Shown piece after piece: positions 1 through 6,201 of a stretch of DNA of 8,752 nt (within the stretch, counting starts at the first letter, position 1; each line of letters opens with the position of its first letter). A program made the translations under genes and the position numbers. The DNA is taken from the NCBI GenBank assembly GCA_029983495.1, contig JASBZJ010000085.1, positions 1-8,752 of the forward strand, given 5' to 3'. A model generated the notes under the pieces. It was given only the letters and a program-made list of their open reading frames with translations. It searched no databases and was not told the DNA's origin. Origin of the DNA: Porphyromonas sp. Its GTDB lineage: Bacteria; Bacteroidota; Bacteroidia; Bacteroidales; Porphyromonadaceae.

Positions 1-31
1 TGTGCTTTTCTATGTATTCCTTAGTGGTCAT
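1..31 (-). CDS. 5' end of an unidentified gene running off the left edge (partial)
   Basis: An ATG at 29-31 opens a reading frame that reads MTTKEYIEKH before the window ends. The composition is charged and helix-like, as in many soluble proteins, but ten residues are too few to name a family. Support is indirect: the start lies on the same strand as every other gene here, and about 40 bp upstream there is a box resembling the Bacteroidota -7 element (TATCTTTA at 69-76). No Shine-Dalgarno sequence precedes it, as is usual in this phylum. The frame stays open for some codons upstream of the ATG, so the start is a guess. It could also be chance, since an open frame of this length is common. The candidate RNA at 142-400 lies upstream on the same strand and could be its leader. 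Confidence 0.4.
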   Translation of the reverse strand, partial: MTTKEYIEKH

Positions 32-68
32 ATAATTACTTATGATAGTCTTATTATTTCTGCTTCTG

Positions 69-76
69 TAAAGATA
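69..76 (-). promoter_or_regulatory. Possible -7 box for the leftmost partial gene
   Basis: On the minus strand the box reads TATCTTTA, one mismatch from the Bacteroidota -7 consensus TAnnTTTG. It would place a transcription start near position 62, giving a leader of about 30 nt before the ATG at 31. No TTTG-type -33 element sits at a suitable distance upstream, so this is weak. Confidence 0.25.
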
Positions 77-141
77 CAAATAATAAGGCATTTAATAAGT
101 AATGGCAAACGCCTTTACTATTAGTACTGTGTAGCAGTAAA

Positions 142-190
142 TAAAAAGCATCACTAAGTGTAACACAATAATGTTAACCATAGCAATGCT
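142..190 (-). terminator. Probable intrinsic terminator of the candidate RNA
   Basis: Read on the minus strand, two 19-nt arms (172-190 and 147-165) surround a 6-nt loop (166-171). Fourteen Watson-Crick pairs, two G-T wobbles and three mismatches form the stem. A run of five T residues (142-146) follows directly. The five pairs at the base and the five next to the loop are perfect. It cuts through a 66-codon reading frame (92-292) and so argues against that frame being a gene. Confidence 0.5.
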
Positions 191-400
191 TTCTATAGGG
201 TAGCCGTCCCGAATTTTGTGTAAAACTCCGAATCTAAAGGAATATGAGCCTATCCATATCTTTGTAATCCCTCTACAAGGAGGGCCCGCCATTAATGAGA
301 ATAAGAACTCGGAGCAAGTGATACTGTTGAGTTTCCCAAATTACGCGAACGGCTATTAATCATTAAGTACTATCATGAAAACGGAGAACACTCTTCTCTG
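142..400 (-). ncRNA. Candidate structured non-coding RNA or long regulatory leader, about 260 nt
   Basis: No protein gene explains this stretch, yet it has the parts of a transcription unit on the minus strand. A TATCTTTG box at 406-413 predicts a start near 400. The transcript would begin with a hairpin (394-401 pairing with 381-388, loop 389-393). Nested helices follow: 347-355 with 201-209 (9 pairs, one wobble), 338-342 with 212-216, and 306-315 with 225-234 (10 pairs including wobbles). These enclose small hairpins at 242-259 and 269-284. It ends in the hairpin 147-190 plus a T-run. I looked for signatures of tmRNA, RNase P RNA, SRP RNA and common riboswitches and recognised none. It may be a free-standing small RNA, or the leader of the gene that starts at position 31. 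The pairings were found by eye, and some could be chance in a sequence this long. Confidence 0.4.
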
Positions 401-405
401 TAACG

Positions 406-435
406 CAAAGATACTATTTTATTTCAAACATCAAC
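406..435 (-). promoter_or_regulatory. Leftward Bacteroidota-type promoter upstream of the candidate RNA
   Basis: On the minus strand a perfect -7 box, TATCTTTG, lies at 406-413. A GTTG at 432-435, 18 bp upstream, can serve as a -33 element (consensus TTTG). A perfect TTTG at 425-428 lies only 11 bp away, too close. The predicted start near 400 coincides with the base of a hairpin. The promoter lies about 100 bp downstream of the ppk1 stop codon, so it would drive whatever lies to the left rather than ppk1. Confidence 0.5.
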
Positions 436-444
436 TATAGTTGA
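431..444. promoter_or_regulatory. Perfect 14-bp palindrome over the -33 region (possible operator)
   Basis: TCAACTATAGTTGA equals its own reverse complement. It covers the -33 element of the leftward promoter, a usual position for a site bound by a dimeric regulator. No regulator gene is visible in the window. A short palindrome in AT-rich DNA can arise by chance. Confidence 0.3.
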
Positions 445-526
445 GCAGAAATTTTTATATTAAAAAATAAGTTGTTGTAATTCAATATGTTAGTATTATT
501 ATAGGCTTTCCCGATTAAAATACAGC

Positions 527-2623
527 TTACAAGGCTTCGCTATTATCGCTTTTAAGGTATAGTTGATATAACTGTTGTTGCGAGCGTAACCATGGTTTTT
601 TTTGTCCCTGACGAATGGGTTTTCCGTGGTTGTAATTAACGTAATGAGCTTGCGATACATCCTTTAGCCCCAAATCCACAATTGTTTCAAGTTCTTTTTG
701 TATGTCATTATCCCATATAGGCGTCATAACTTCAACCCGTCTATCGAGGTTTCTTTCCATCCAATCGGCTGAACCTATAAAGAATAAAGGATTGCCATTA
801 TTTCCAAATATTAAAATGCGCGAGTGCTCGAGATACCTATCAATAATAGCATGCTGCGAAATATTGGGGCTTACACCTTCAACCTGAGGAACTAACGAGC
901 AGTTGCCACGAACTAACAGTTGAACATCAACGCCAGCCCTACCAGCAGCATACAAGCGAGCAATAATTTGCTCATCAATAATATGGTTTATCTTCACTTT
1001 AATATAGGCATTCTTTCCTGCTTTTGCATTCCTAATTTCCTGGTTAATAAGCCTTATAATTTTACTACGCATGTTTTTAGGCGAAACAAGTAGTTGTGTA
1101 AAACGAAAGGATATAAAGGGGCGTTCGATAAATTCAAATACTTTTTCCACTTCACGAACAATTTCGTCGTTCGCCGTCATTAGCATATAATCAGTGTAAA
1201 GTTTGGCGGTACCTTCGTGCATATTACCAGTTCCAATACAGGCAATATTACCTTTTGTGGTTTCGATATAAACAAGTTTACTATGGACTTTTAAATGCTC
1301 AGGTCCAAAAATAACATGTATTCCCCCTGCTTCCATTTCTCTACTCCAAATAAGGTTTGCTGGTTCATCGAATCGTGCCATAAGTTCAACCACTGCGGTA
1401 ACCTTTTTACCATTTGCAGCAGCAGCTTTTAGAGCTTCTATTACATTAGATTGTTTAGCAACACGGTAAAGAGTAACTTTTAGTTCGGTAACGTCATCGC
1501 GTATGGCTGCTTCGCGAAGTAACCGTAAGAATTGGTCGAAGCTTCGATACGGAAAATGTAGCCCAATATCCTTTTGAAATATGCGTTCGATTATGCTCTC
1601 TGAAAAACATAATTTACTCCCTTGTAATGGTGGTTGTGGTAGGTTCATTAGTTCGGGTCTATTAAAATTGGGTAAACTCATCAAATCCTTACTATTGTGG
1701 TAGCGTCCACCAAAAATCTTTGCATCGTACTGGTCAATTTCGGCAAATTCAGTTAGTAACCGTTCAATCGAGTTAGGCGTTTTTTTATCCATTACTAACC
1801 GTAAAAGTTCGCCATGTTGGCGTGTTTTAAGCCCCCTCGAAACCTTTTGCATCATGCCACTTTGTATGTCTTTATCTATATCCATTTCAGCATTCTTCGT
1901 AAACTTAAAAGAGTATGCTTCGTAGCGGTTGTAATCCAAGCCTATAAATATATAAGGCATACAGTAACGAATTACATCATCGAGGAACATAAAATAAACC
2001 TTTCCATTGCGATCTCTTAATCGAAGGAACCTTCCAAACTTATCGCTAGGAACACGGACTAAAGCAATATCACGTTTTTCTATTTCGCCCGTAGTAGTTT
2101 CCTTTTTTAGGTCAACGGTTAAATATAAAGCCTCGTCCATTTCCTCGCTCGAAAAACGCAATCGTTTAAAGAAAATAGGGTTTGTACTACCACTGAGTTT
2201 ATCGATATAAAAGCTCAAAACCTCGTGTTGTTGCTCAGGTGTAAGTTGCTTTTCGTTTATTAGAAATATATTTTGTTGAGCCAATTCGGCTATAAGCATT
2301 TCGAATGTGGATTCGAATTCTTCAGAATAGGTCGCAACAATGTCGTAAATCTTTTTCAATAAGTTTCGCGCTTTCTCCTTTTCCTCGGGCGAAGCATGCT
2401 TATTGTACAAGGCATTATGTTGTTGCGAAGCTACACGAACCCGAAAGTATTCATCGAGGTTATTGCTATAAATCCCCAGAAAGTTAAACCGTTCAAGTAA
2501 AGGAACATCATCTCTTTTGGCTTCGAGTAGGATACGATAATTGAAGTAAAGCCAGCTAATATCTCGCTCTACGGTAGGAAAGTACGTTTGGGGTACGTGT
2601 GGTTGGGTACTCAACTTCTTCAT
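527..2623 (-). CDS. ppk1: Polyphosphate kinase 1
   Basis: This enzyme reversibly transfers the terminal phosphate of ATP onto inorganic polyphosphate chains; it is cytosolic or membrane-associated. The 698 residues match the usual length of the family (about 690). The N-terminal domain opens with RDISWLYFN at 20-28. The two catalytic histidines of this phospholipase D-like kinase fold are visible: H447 in LKVHSKL, the position that is phosphorylated in E. coli PPK (H435), and H600 in RYLEHSRI (E. coli H592). The conserved arginines are R387 in LYRVAK and R417 in ARFDE. The ATG at 2621-2623 is the natural start for the N-terminal domain; no Shine-Dalgarno sequence precedes it. The gene stands alone: 570 bp separate it from the upstream gene and a strong terminator lies in that gap, so it should have its own promoter, but I could not place a convincing one. 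No clear terminator follows the stop codon; only a weak all-AT repeat lies near 450-470. The gene appears intact. Confidence 0.97.
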   Translation of the reverse strand: MKKLSTQPHVPQTYFPTVERDISWLYFNYRILLEAKRDDVPLLERFNFLGIYSNNLDEYFRVRVASQQHNALYNKHASPEEKEKARNLLKKIYDIVATYSEEFESTFEMLIAELAQQNIFLINEKQLTPEQQHEVLSFYIDKLSGSTNPIFFKRLRFSSEEMDEALYLTVDLKKETTTGEIEKRDIALVRVPSDKFGRFLRLRDRNGKVYFMFLDDVIRYCMPYIFIGLDYNRYEAYSFKFTKNAEMDIDKDIQSGMMQKVSRGLKTRQHGELLRLVMDKKTPNSIERLLTEFAEIDQYDAKIFGGRYHNSKDLMSLPNFNRPELMNLPQPPLQGSKLCFSESIIERIFQKDIGLHFPYRSFDQFLRLLREAAIRDDVTELKVTLYRVAKQSNVIEALKAAAANGKKVTAVVELMARFDEPANLIWSREMEAGGIHVIFGPEHLKVHSKLVYIETTKGNIACIGTGNMHEGTAKLYTDYMLMTANDEIVREVEKVFEFIERPFISFRFTQLLVSPKNMRSKIIRLINQEIRNAKAGKNAYIKVKINHIIDEQIIARLYAAGRAGVDVQLLVRGNCSLVPQVEGVSPNISQHAIIDRYLEHSRILIFGNNGNPLFFIGSADWMERNLDRRVEVMTPIWDNDIQKELETIVDLGLKDVSQAHYVNYNHGKPIRQGQKKPWLRSQQQLYQLYLKSDNSEAL

Positions 2624-2856
2624 TATTACGGTGGTTTGTTAGTATTCTATGGTTGTTATAGTTAGAGCTTAGTAGTAAACCTATTTGTGGTATCATGAGC
2701 TTAACGTAGCCTAAGCAAATGTTCTTTTTCAAAATGTTGTCATTACCATTTTATAAAGCATGGTTACACCTTTATAATAGGTATATCGCTCGCAATATAC
2801 GGAAAAATATGTTACAAAATAATTTCATGAATACCCTCGGCTTATGCACGTATTTT

Positions 2857-2966
2857 AGGAGCAAGTACAACAAGTTCCCAAGTGTAGAAAAAAATTCGAT
2901 TTATAGCTGTCCGATAAAAGTTTTTCGGACAGCTATAAATTTAGTATGGCTAGTCAGGAGCAAGTA
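2857..2966. repeat. 11-bp direct repeat bracketing the terminator hairpin
   Basis: AGGAGCAAGTA occurs at 2857-2867 and again at 2956-2966 in the same orientation, 99 bp apart, on either side of the 16-bp hairpin. A shorter related copy, GGAGCAAGT, lies at 311-319. The sequence is observed directly. A meaning such as a target-site duplication of a small inserted element, or a binding site, is only a guess. Confidence 0.35.
2888..2940 (-). terminator. Strong intrinsic terminator downstream of the exported nuclease gene
   Basis: Two perfectly complementary 16-nt arms (2899-2914 and 2925-2940) enclose a 10-nt loop. On the minus strand seven T residues (2888-2894) follow four bases after the stem. 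There is no T-run on the plus-strand side, so it works for minus-strand transcripts. It lies about 250 bp beyond the stop codon of the nuclease gene and would also insulate ppk1 from it. Confidence 0.8.
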
Positions 2967-3193
2967 TCTCTTCCTCTTTCTCATTGTTGAAAAAGAGAAT
3001 ATTTGTTGCAATGTTTGTGTAGGGGGCAAAGATGCCTCCTAGTAGGCGAACTATCGTGCTTAGGTCCTTTTTTTGTGCTTACGATAAGAACAAGCGCACC
3101 CACGGTAAATGTAAATAAAGCTCTTTTCGATGTAATAATAAAATGTAGAGGGTTAAAACAATAGGAGCGAAATGCACGACTCGTAACGACTGA

Positions 3194-4240
3194 CTAATTT
3201 ATTTTTCGAACAACATAAATGTATACAGGGAAGTGGTCACTAAAACCTTCTGAATCAAATCGACCCGAAACAATGCCTCGGCGCGGGTATCCTTTATAAC
3301 GACCTGTTTGTTGTACCATGTAATCTTTCCTAAAGATAAAACCTCTATCGCCATTGCTATCGGTGTATAGCTTGAATTTGCTGTAGTCGTCACCTAATAG
3401 GTTCCCATTAACCACAATAATATCAAATAGATTCCACGTATCGCGATAAGCCAAGGTGCCAATACCGCGGTTATAAAGACGTGTCATGGGGGTATAGTAC
3501 TCCTTGTAGCCTACTTCGCTTGGCGTATCTTTTACGCCTATTCCATGAACTAATGACGGCGAAACTGGATCATCGTTAAAATCACCCATTAAAATAGCAT
3601 TGCTATTTGGGTAAATTGTAAGAAGAGAATCAGCAACAGCCTTCATAGTTTGAGCTGCTTTTAAGCGGCGAGGAGCCGAAACTGATTCTCCGCCTACACG
3701 GCTGGGCCAGTGAGCAACAATTATATGAAACGTTTCTCCGCCAATTGTACCTGTGGCATAAACAACATCTCGGGTTTTCCAATCGGGCTTATCTGGAAAC
3801 AAAACTGGGCGTTTGCCACTTTGGATAAGCTTAAAAACTTGTGGGTTATAAAGAATAGCACAATCTATACCACGTAAATCGGGCGATTCGTAATGAACGA
3901 TGCTGTAGTTTAAGGGCTTAAGAGCAGGTTCGTTTACGAGGTTTTCGAGTACACCACGGTTTTCTACTTCGGCAAGACCTATAACAGCTGGACCTTTACC
4001 CGCAATTTGACTTATTACACGGGCAATATTGCTACGTTTTTTGTCGTACTTTTCTCTAGTCCAACTGTACGACCCCTGTGGGGTAAAGTCGAGGTCGTTA
4101 TTTTCTCCCTTTATATTATCAAAAAGGTTTTCGACGTTATAAAAAGCAATTGGGATTTTGATGTACTTACCTTCCTGAGCAAAAAGCATCACAGGAAGAA
4201 ACAACATCAGAAGTGTGGTTGCAAAAGAACTTTTCTTCAT
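3194..4240 (-). CDS. Exported endonuclease/exonuclease/phosphatase-family protein
   Basis: The 348 residues belong to the metal-dependent EEP (DNase I-like) hydrolase superfamily, which cleaves phosphodiester or phosphate-ester bonds in nucleic acids, lipids or small molecules. Residues 1-21 form a signal peptide: MKKSS, a hydrophobic core, then LFA before QEG, so the protein is exported, probably to the periplasm. The superfamily motifs appear in order: FYNVENLFD at 33-41, the metal-binding glutamate E91 in GLAEVEN, H177 in AHWPSR, D220 and N222 in GDFND, FDIIVVN, and the catalytic D335-H336 pair in SDHFPVY. All key residues are present, so it should be active, but the substrate cannot be read from the sequence. 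The ATG at 4238-4240 begins the signal peptide exactly and lies about 35 nt after the predicted transcription start. It appears to be transcribed alone, between its own promoter and the terminator at 2888-2940. Confidence 0.9.
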   Translation of the reverse strand: MKKSSFATTLLMLFLPVMLFAQEGKYIKIPIAFYNVENLFDNIKGENNDLDFTPQGSYSWTREKYDKKRSNIARVISQIAGKGPAVIGLAEVENRGVLENLVNEPALKPLNYSIVHYESPDLRGIDCAILYNPQVFKLIQSGKRPVLFPDKPDWKTRDVVYATGTIGGETFHIIVAHWPSRVGGESVSAPRRLKAAQTMKAVADSLLTIYPNSNAILMGDFNDDPVSPSLVHGIGVKDTPSEVGYKEYYTPMTRLYNRGIGTLAYRDTWNLFDIIVVNGNLLGDDYSKFKLYTDSNGDRGFIFRKDYMVQQTGRYKGYPRRGIVSGRFDSEGFSDHFPVYIYVVRKIN

Positions 4241-4283
4241 GGCAAAATACCAAGTTAGTAATTATTATAGTTTTTATCTTTCG

Positions 4284-4311
4284 CAAAGATAGTGATAATG
4301 TAATGAACAAA
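4284..4311 (-). promoter_or_regulatory. Promoter of the exported nuclease gene
   Basis: On the minus strand a perfect Bacteroidota -7 box, TATCTTTG, lies at 4284-4291. A TTTG (4308-4311) lies 16 bp upstream, slightly closer than the usual spacing of about 19. The predicted start near 4277 leaves a leader of about 36 nt before the ATG at 4240. It lies downstream of the terminator that closes the ileS-lspA operon, which fits an independent unit. Confidence 0.6.
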
Positions 4312-4505
4312 AGCCGAAAGAAAATTATGGTAGAGCTTGGTACAATACATCATCTACAGCATTGCATTTGAACTTTTAAGCTATTTACACACCTATGTGC
4401 ACTCGTTTTGTTCTTAGGTTTGGCACGTTTTATATCAGGAGTTCACAAAGTAATCTTCAGCAATACTCGTAGTTATTCTGTTCCGCTATTGCTACAAAGT
4501 TGTAG

Positions 4506-4539
4506 AAATAAAAAAGCAACCCAAGTTAAGGTTGCTTTT
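4506..4539 (-). terminator. Intrinsic terminator of the ileS-lspA-DUF4296 operon, overlapping the last stop codon
   Basis: Two perfect 10-nt arms, 4530-4539 and 4512-4521, enclose an 8-nt loop. On the minus strand the second arm runs into a stretch of six T residues (4510-4515) followed by more AT-rich sequence. The upstream arm encodes the final residues KQP of the lipoprotein, and its TAA stop (4526-4528) lies in the loop. A further small palindrome (4492-4505, CTACAA and TTGTAG) follows just downstream. Confidence 0.88.
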
Positions 4540-5377
4540 CATACAAATCGGTATTGTTCGTATTGTCACCAGGAGTGTAACTAACACTTAGTTTTAAAAC
4601 ATATGCCAACCTGATTTGCGATTGAGGAGGTGCGTAAATAAAAAAGGTTAGTACGCCAGGGGGATATAATTTTGAAGTGGTTATTGATGCCGTGTATGAA
4701 CCTGGTGAAGGCATACTTACAATTTCCTCAAGAAACTTATTTTTTGGCGCATCGTACGAAAGAATGAGCTTGGGGATATGATGGGATTTTTCAACTTGTT
4801 GTTGTGGTAACCTAATCCCTTTAATATTCACAGTTACTGATATGGTACTACCAGCTGGAATAGAATCGGATACAGATACTGAATAATAGCAACTTACACC
4901 ATTTCTTTGAAACCCAACAAGGCTTGGATATTGCTTTTCGGGAATAACAGTCGCTAGTTCGCTTGAAGTGATATACTGATGACGAGGTGTTGATGATGTG
5001 CTTGTTGAGATGGATGCTATATTGGCATATCTATCCTTCGTATCGTTAACCTGTTCAGAAGCCCTTGTTAAGACTGCTGATAATCGATTTGCTTTATAAT
5101 GCGCATAGTAAGCAATTATACTATCGAACTGTTGCTGTGTGATATTATACTTATGTAAAACAATATCGGAATAAGCCTGTTTTACCGAGTCGGGTGCATA
5201 GGGGTAGGATTTTTCGACTAAACTTTGCGTGACGTATAGCTCTGCTAATAGTGCTTCAAGTTTCTTTTCGCTCAGTTTTCGTTCCCATTTATTCTTACAC
5301 GAAGTAAAAAAGCCTGTACCAACTACAAGCAGTACTAAGAGACCGAAAATAGTATATAGCTTATGCCAACGAAGCAT
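4526..5377 (-). CDS. DUF4296 lipoprotein with a C-terminal beta-rich extension
   Basis: The 283-residue product is a predicted lipoprotein. A basic N-terminus and hydrophobic segment (about 10-24) lead to a lipobox, FTSC, with the lipidated cysteine at 27. Residues about 35-110 match the DUF4296 pattern: a helical LEALLAELYVTQSL stretch, then HKYNITQQQFDSIIAYY and a following helix. The domain has no assigned function; it is common in Bacteroidota next to lspA. A Ser/Thr-rich linker (about 120-130) joins it to a second part (about 140-283) with alternating hydrophobic and polar residues typical of beta strands, which I cannot assign. Simple DUF4296 proteins are shorter, so the second half is an extension. 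The gene follows lspA by 37 bp with no promoter between them, so LspA probably processes this protein. No Shine-Dalgarno sequence precedes the ATG; the C/T-rich stretch there is the opposite strand of an AGGAGG. Confidence 0.85.
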   Translation of the reverse strand: MLRWHKLYTIFGLLVLLVVGTGFFTSCKNKWERKLSEKKLEALLAELYVTQSLVEKSYPYAPDSVKQAYSDIVLHKYNITQQQFDSIIAYYAHYKANRLSAVLTRASEQVNDTKDRYANIASISTSTSSTPRHQYITSSELATVIPEKQYPSLVGFQRNGVSCYYSVSVSDSIPAGSTISVTVNIKGIRLPQQQVEKSHHIPKLILSYDAPKNKFLEEIVSMPSPGSYTASITTSKLYPPGVLTFFIYAPPQSQIRLAYVLKLSVSYTPGDNTNNTDLYEKQP

Positions 5378-5415
5378 AAATAAAGGAGGAAATTAAACAG
5401 AAATAAAAGGGTTAA

Positions 5416-6144
5416 TTAGCTGGGGTTATTCGTTTTCTTCTCTCTAAAGCGGGCTTTGTATTCTGAAAGTTGCTCAAATGCATGTGAGAGGCTACGAAGG
5501 TAAAAGATAACAAGCAATAGCACCCCTATGGATATATAGCTATCAGCTAAGTTAAAGATTGGATTGAAAAATGTAAACCTCGAACCTCCCCAAATGGGGA
5601 TCCAACTTGGAAGATAAGTATCAATGAGCGGGAAGTGAAGCATATCAACAACTTTTCCGTAGAACAATGGGGCATACCCACCCTGAGCTGGAAAAAGTTC
5701 GGCAACTGGACCGTATGGAGTACTTTCGGAAAAGATAAGCCCGTAAAAAAGAGAATCAACAATATTGCCAATTCCGCCCACAAATATTAACCCTAAGGTT
5801 AGAACAAACCCCGTGCGGTACGTACCTTTTTTTACGATGGCAATAATACCCCAAAGTAGTAATGCCATTGCCACGATGCGGAAAAGAGTAAGGAACAGCT
5901 TACTGCCAAGTTGTATGCCGTAAGCCATTCCTTCGTTTTCAACAAATAGTATTTCGAACCAACTTGTAATTGAAATACTTTCGCCAAGCGACATATTTAG
6001 CTTAATCCAAAACTTTACAACTTGATCAAGTACTAATAGTAGCAATCCGACTAGCGACACTAACCAAATTTGCTTTCGTTTGAGAGTTGTAAAGGGGATC
6101 ATCTTTTTACCATGTAGCGCATTATGCCCAATTCTTTCCTGCAT
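5416..6144 (-). CDS. lspA: Lipoprotein signal peptidase (signal peptidase II)
   Basis: This inner-membrane aspartic protease removes the signal peptide of prolipoproteins after lipidation of the cysteine. Four membrane segments are visible (about 26-46, 83-104, 112-135 and 203-217). The family motifs are present: LDQVVK with D40, NEGMAYG at 70-76, GGIGNIVDSLFYG with catalytic D130, VVDMLHFP at 165-172, and FNLADSYISIG with catalytic D201. The protein is 242 residues, against about 165 in E. coli. The extra length comes mainly from an insert between the two catalytic aspartates (about 138-162 and 173-190), which is usual for Bacteroidota. Methionine 15 (codon at 6100-6102) is an alternative start, giving 228 residues; the first 14 residues are poorly supported, and no Shine-Dalgarno sequence decides the matter. 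It lies between ileS and a lipoprotein gene on one strand with short gaps. Confidence 0.97.
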   Translation of the reverse strand: MQERIGHNALHGKKMIPFTTLKRKQIWLVSLVGLLLLVLDQVVKFWIKLNMSLGESISITSWFEILFVENEGMAYGIQLGSKLFLTLFRIVAMALLLWGIIAIVKKGTYRTGFVLTLGLIFVGGIGNIVDSLFYGLIFSESTPYGPVAELFPAQGGYAPLFYGKVVDMLHFPLIDTYLPSWIPIWGGSRFTFFNPIFNLADSYISIGVLLLVIFYLRSLSHAFEQLSEYKARFREKKTNNPS

Positions 6145-6201
6145 AGGGTAGAATAATCTTGCTTGAAAATAATAGAACTTCGAAGTAGCAGTGTATGAAA
6201 C

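Larger units (their letters stand above)
2624..3193. other. 570-bp intergenic region between ppk1 and the exported nuclease gene
   Basis: No protein gene is convincing here. The stretch holds a strong minus-strand terminator (2888-2940), a smaller imperfect hairpin (2974-2997, nine pairs with one mismatch and a four-base loop), and an 11-bp direct repeat (2857-2867 and 2956-2966). The part next to ppk1 (2624-2860) is AT-rich and should contain its promoter, but only poor matches to TAnnTTTG are seen. A near-match CATCTTTG at 3027-3034 on the minus strand lacks a -33 element. Confidence 0.6.

Noticed and set aside
257..264. A perfect TATCTTTG on the plus strand, resembling a rightward -7 box
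   Set aside because: No TTTG-like element lies at a workable distance upstream, and transcription from it would run antisense into ppk1. The bases are also part of the small hairpin 242-259.
92..292. A 66-codon minus-strand reading frame with a hydrophobic C-terminal half, followed by a stop codon at its end
   Set aside because: I recognise no family. It runs straight through the terminator-like hairpin at 142-190 and the nested base-pairing segments, which explain the sequence better. A decayed gene or dispersed repeat is possible; BLASTX and a genome self-search would decide.
425..428. A perfect TTTG as the -33 element for the leftward promoter
   Set aside because: It lies only 11 bp from the -7 box, too close for the known spacing; the GTTG at 432-435 fits better.
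449..470. AT-only inverted repeat downstream of ppk1 as its terminator
   Set aside because: The stem would be made almost only of A-T pairs with no defined T-run after it, so it is too weak to call.
2719..3042. A 107-codon plus-strand reading frame in the gap between ppk1 and the nuclease gene
   Set aside because: It is antisense to the local transcription, has no family resemblance, contains both arms of the 16-bp terminator hairpin, and has no promoter. It looks like chance.
3074..3105. Imperfect hairpin (GTGCTT with AAGCGCAC) next to a run of T residues
   Set aside because: The T-run precedes rather than follows the stem on the plus strand, and on the minus strand A residues follow, so it does not form a terminator in either direction.
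5384..5389. AGGAGG on the plus strand, resembling a strong ribosome binding site
   Set aside because: No plus-strand gene follows, and genes here do not use Shine-Dalgarno sequences. It is the complement of the C/T-rich leader of the DUF4296 gene.
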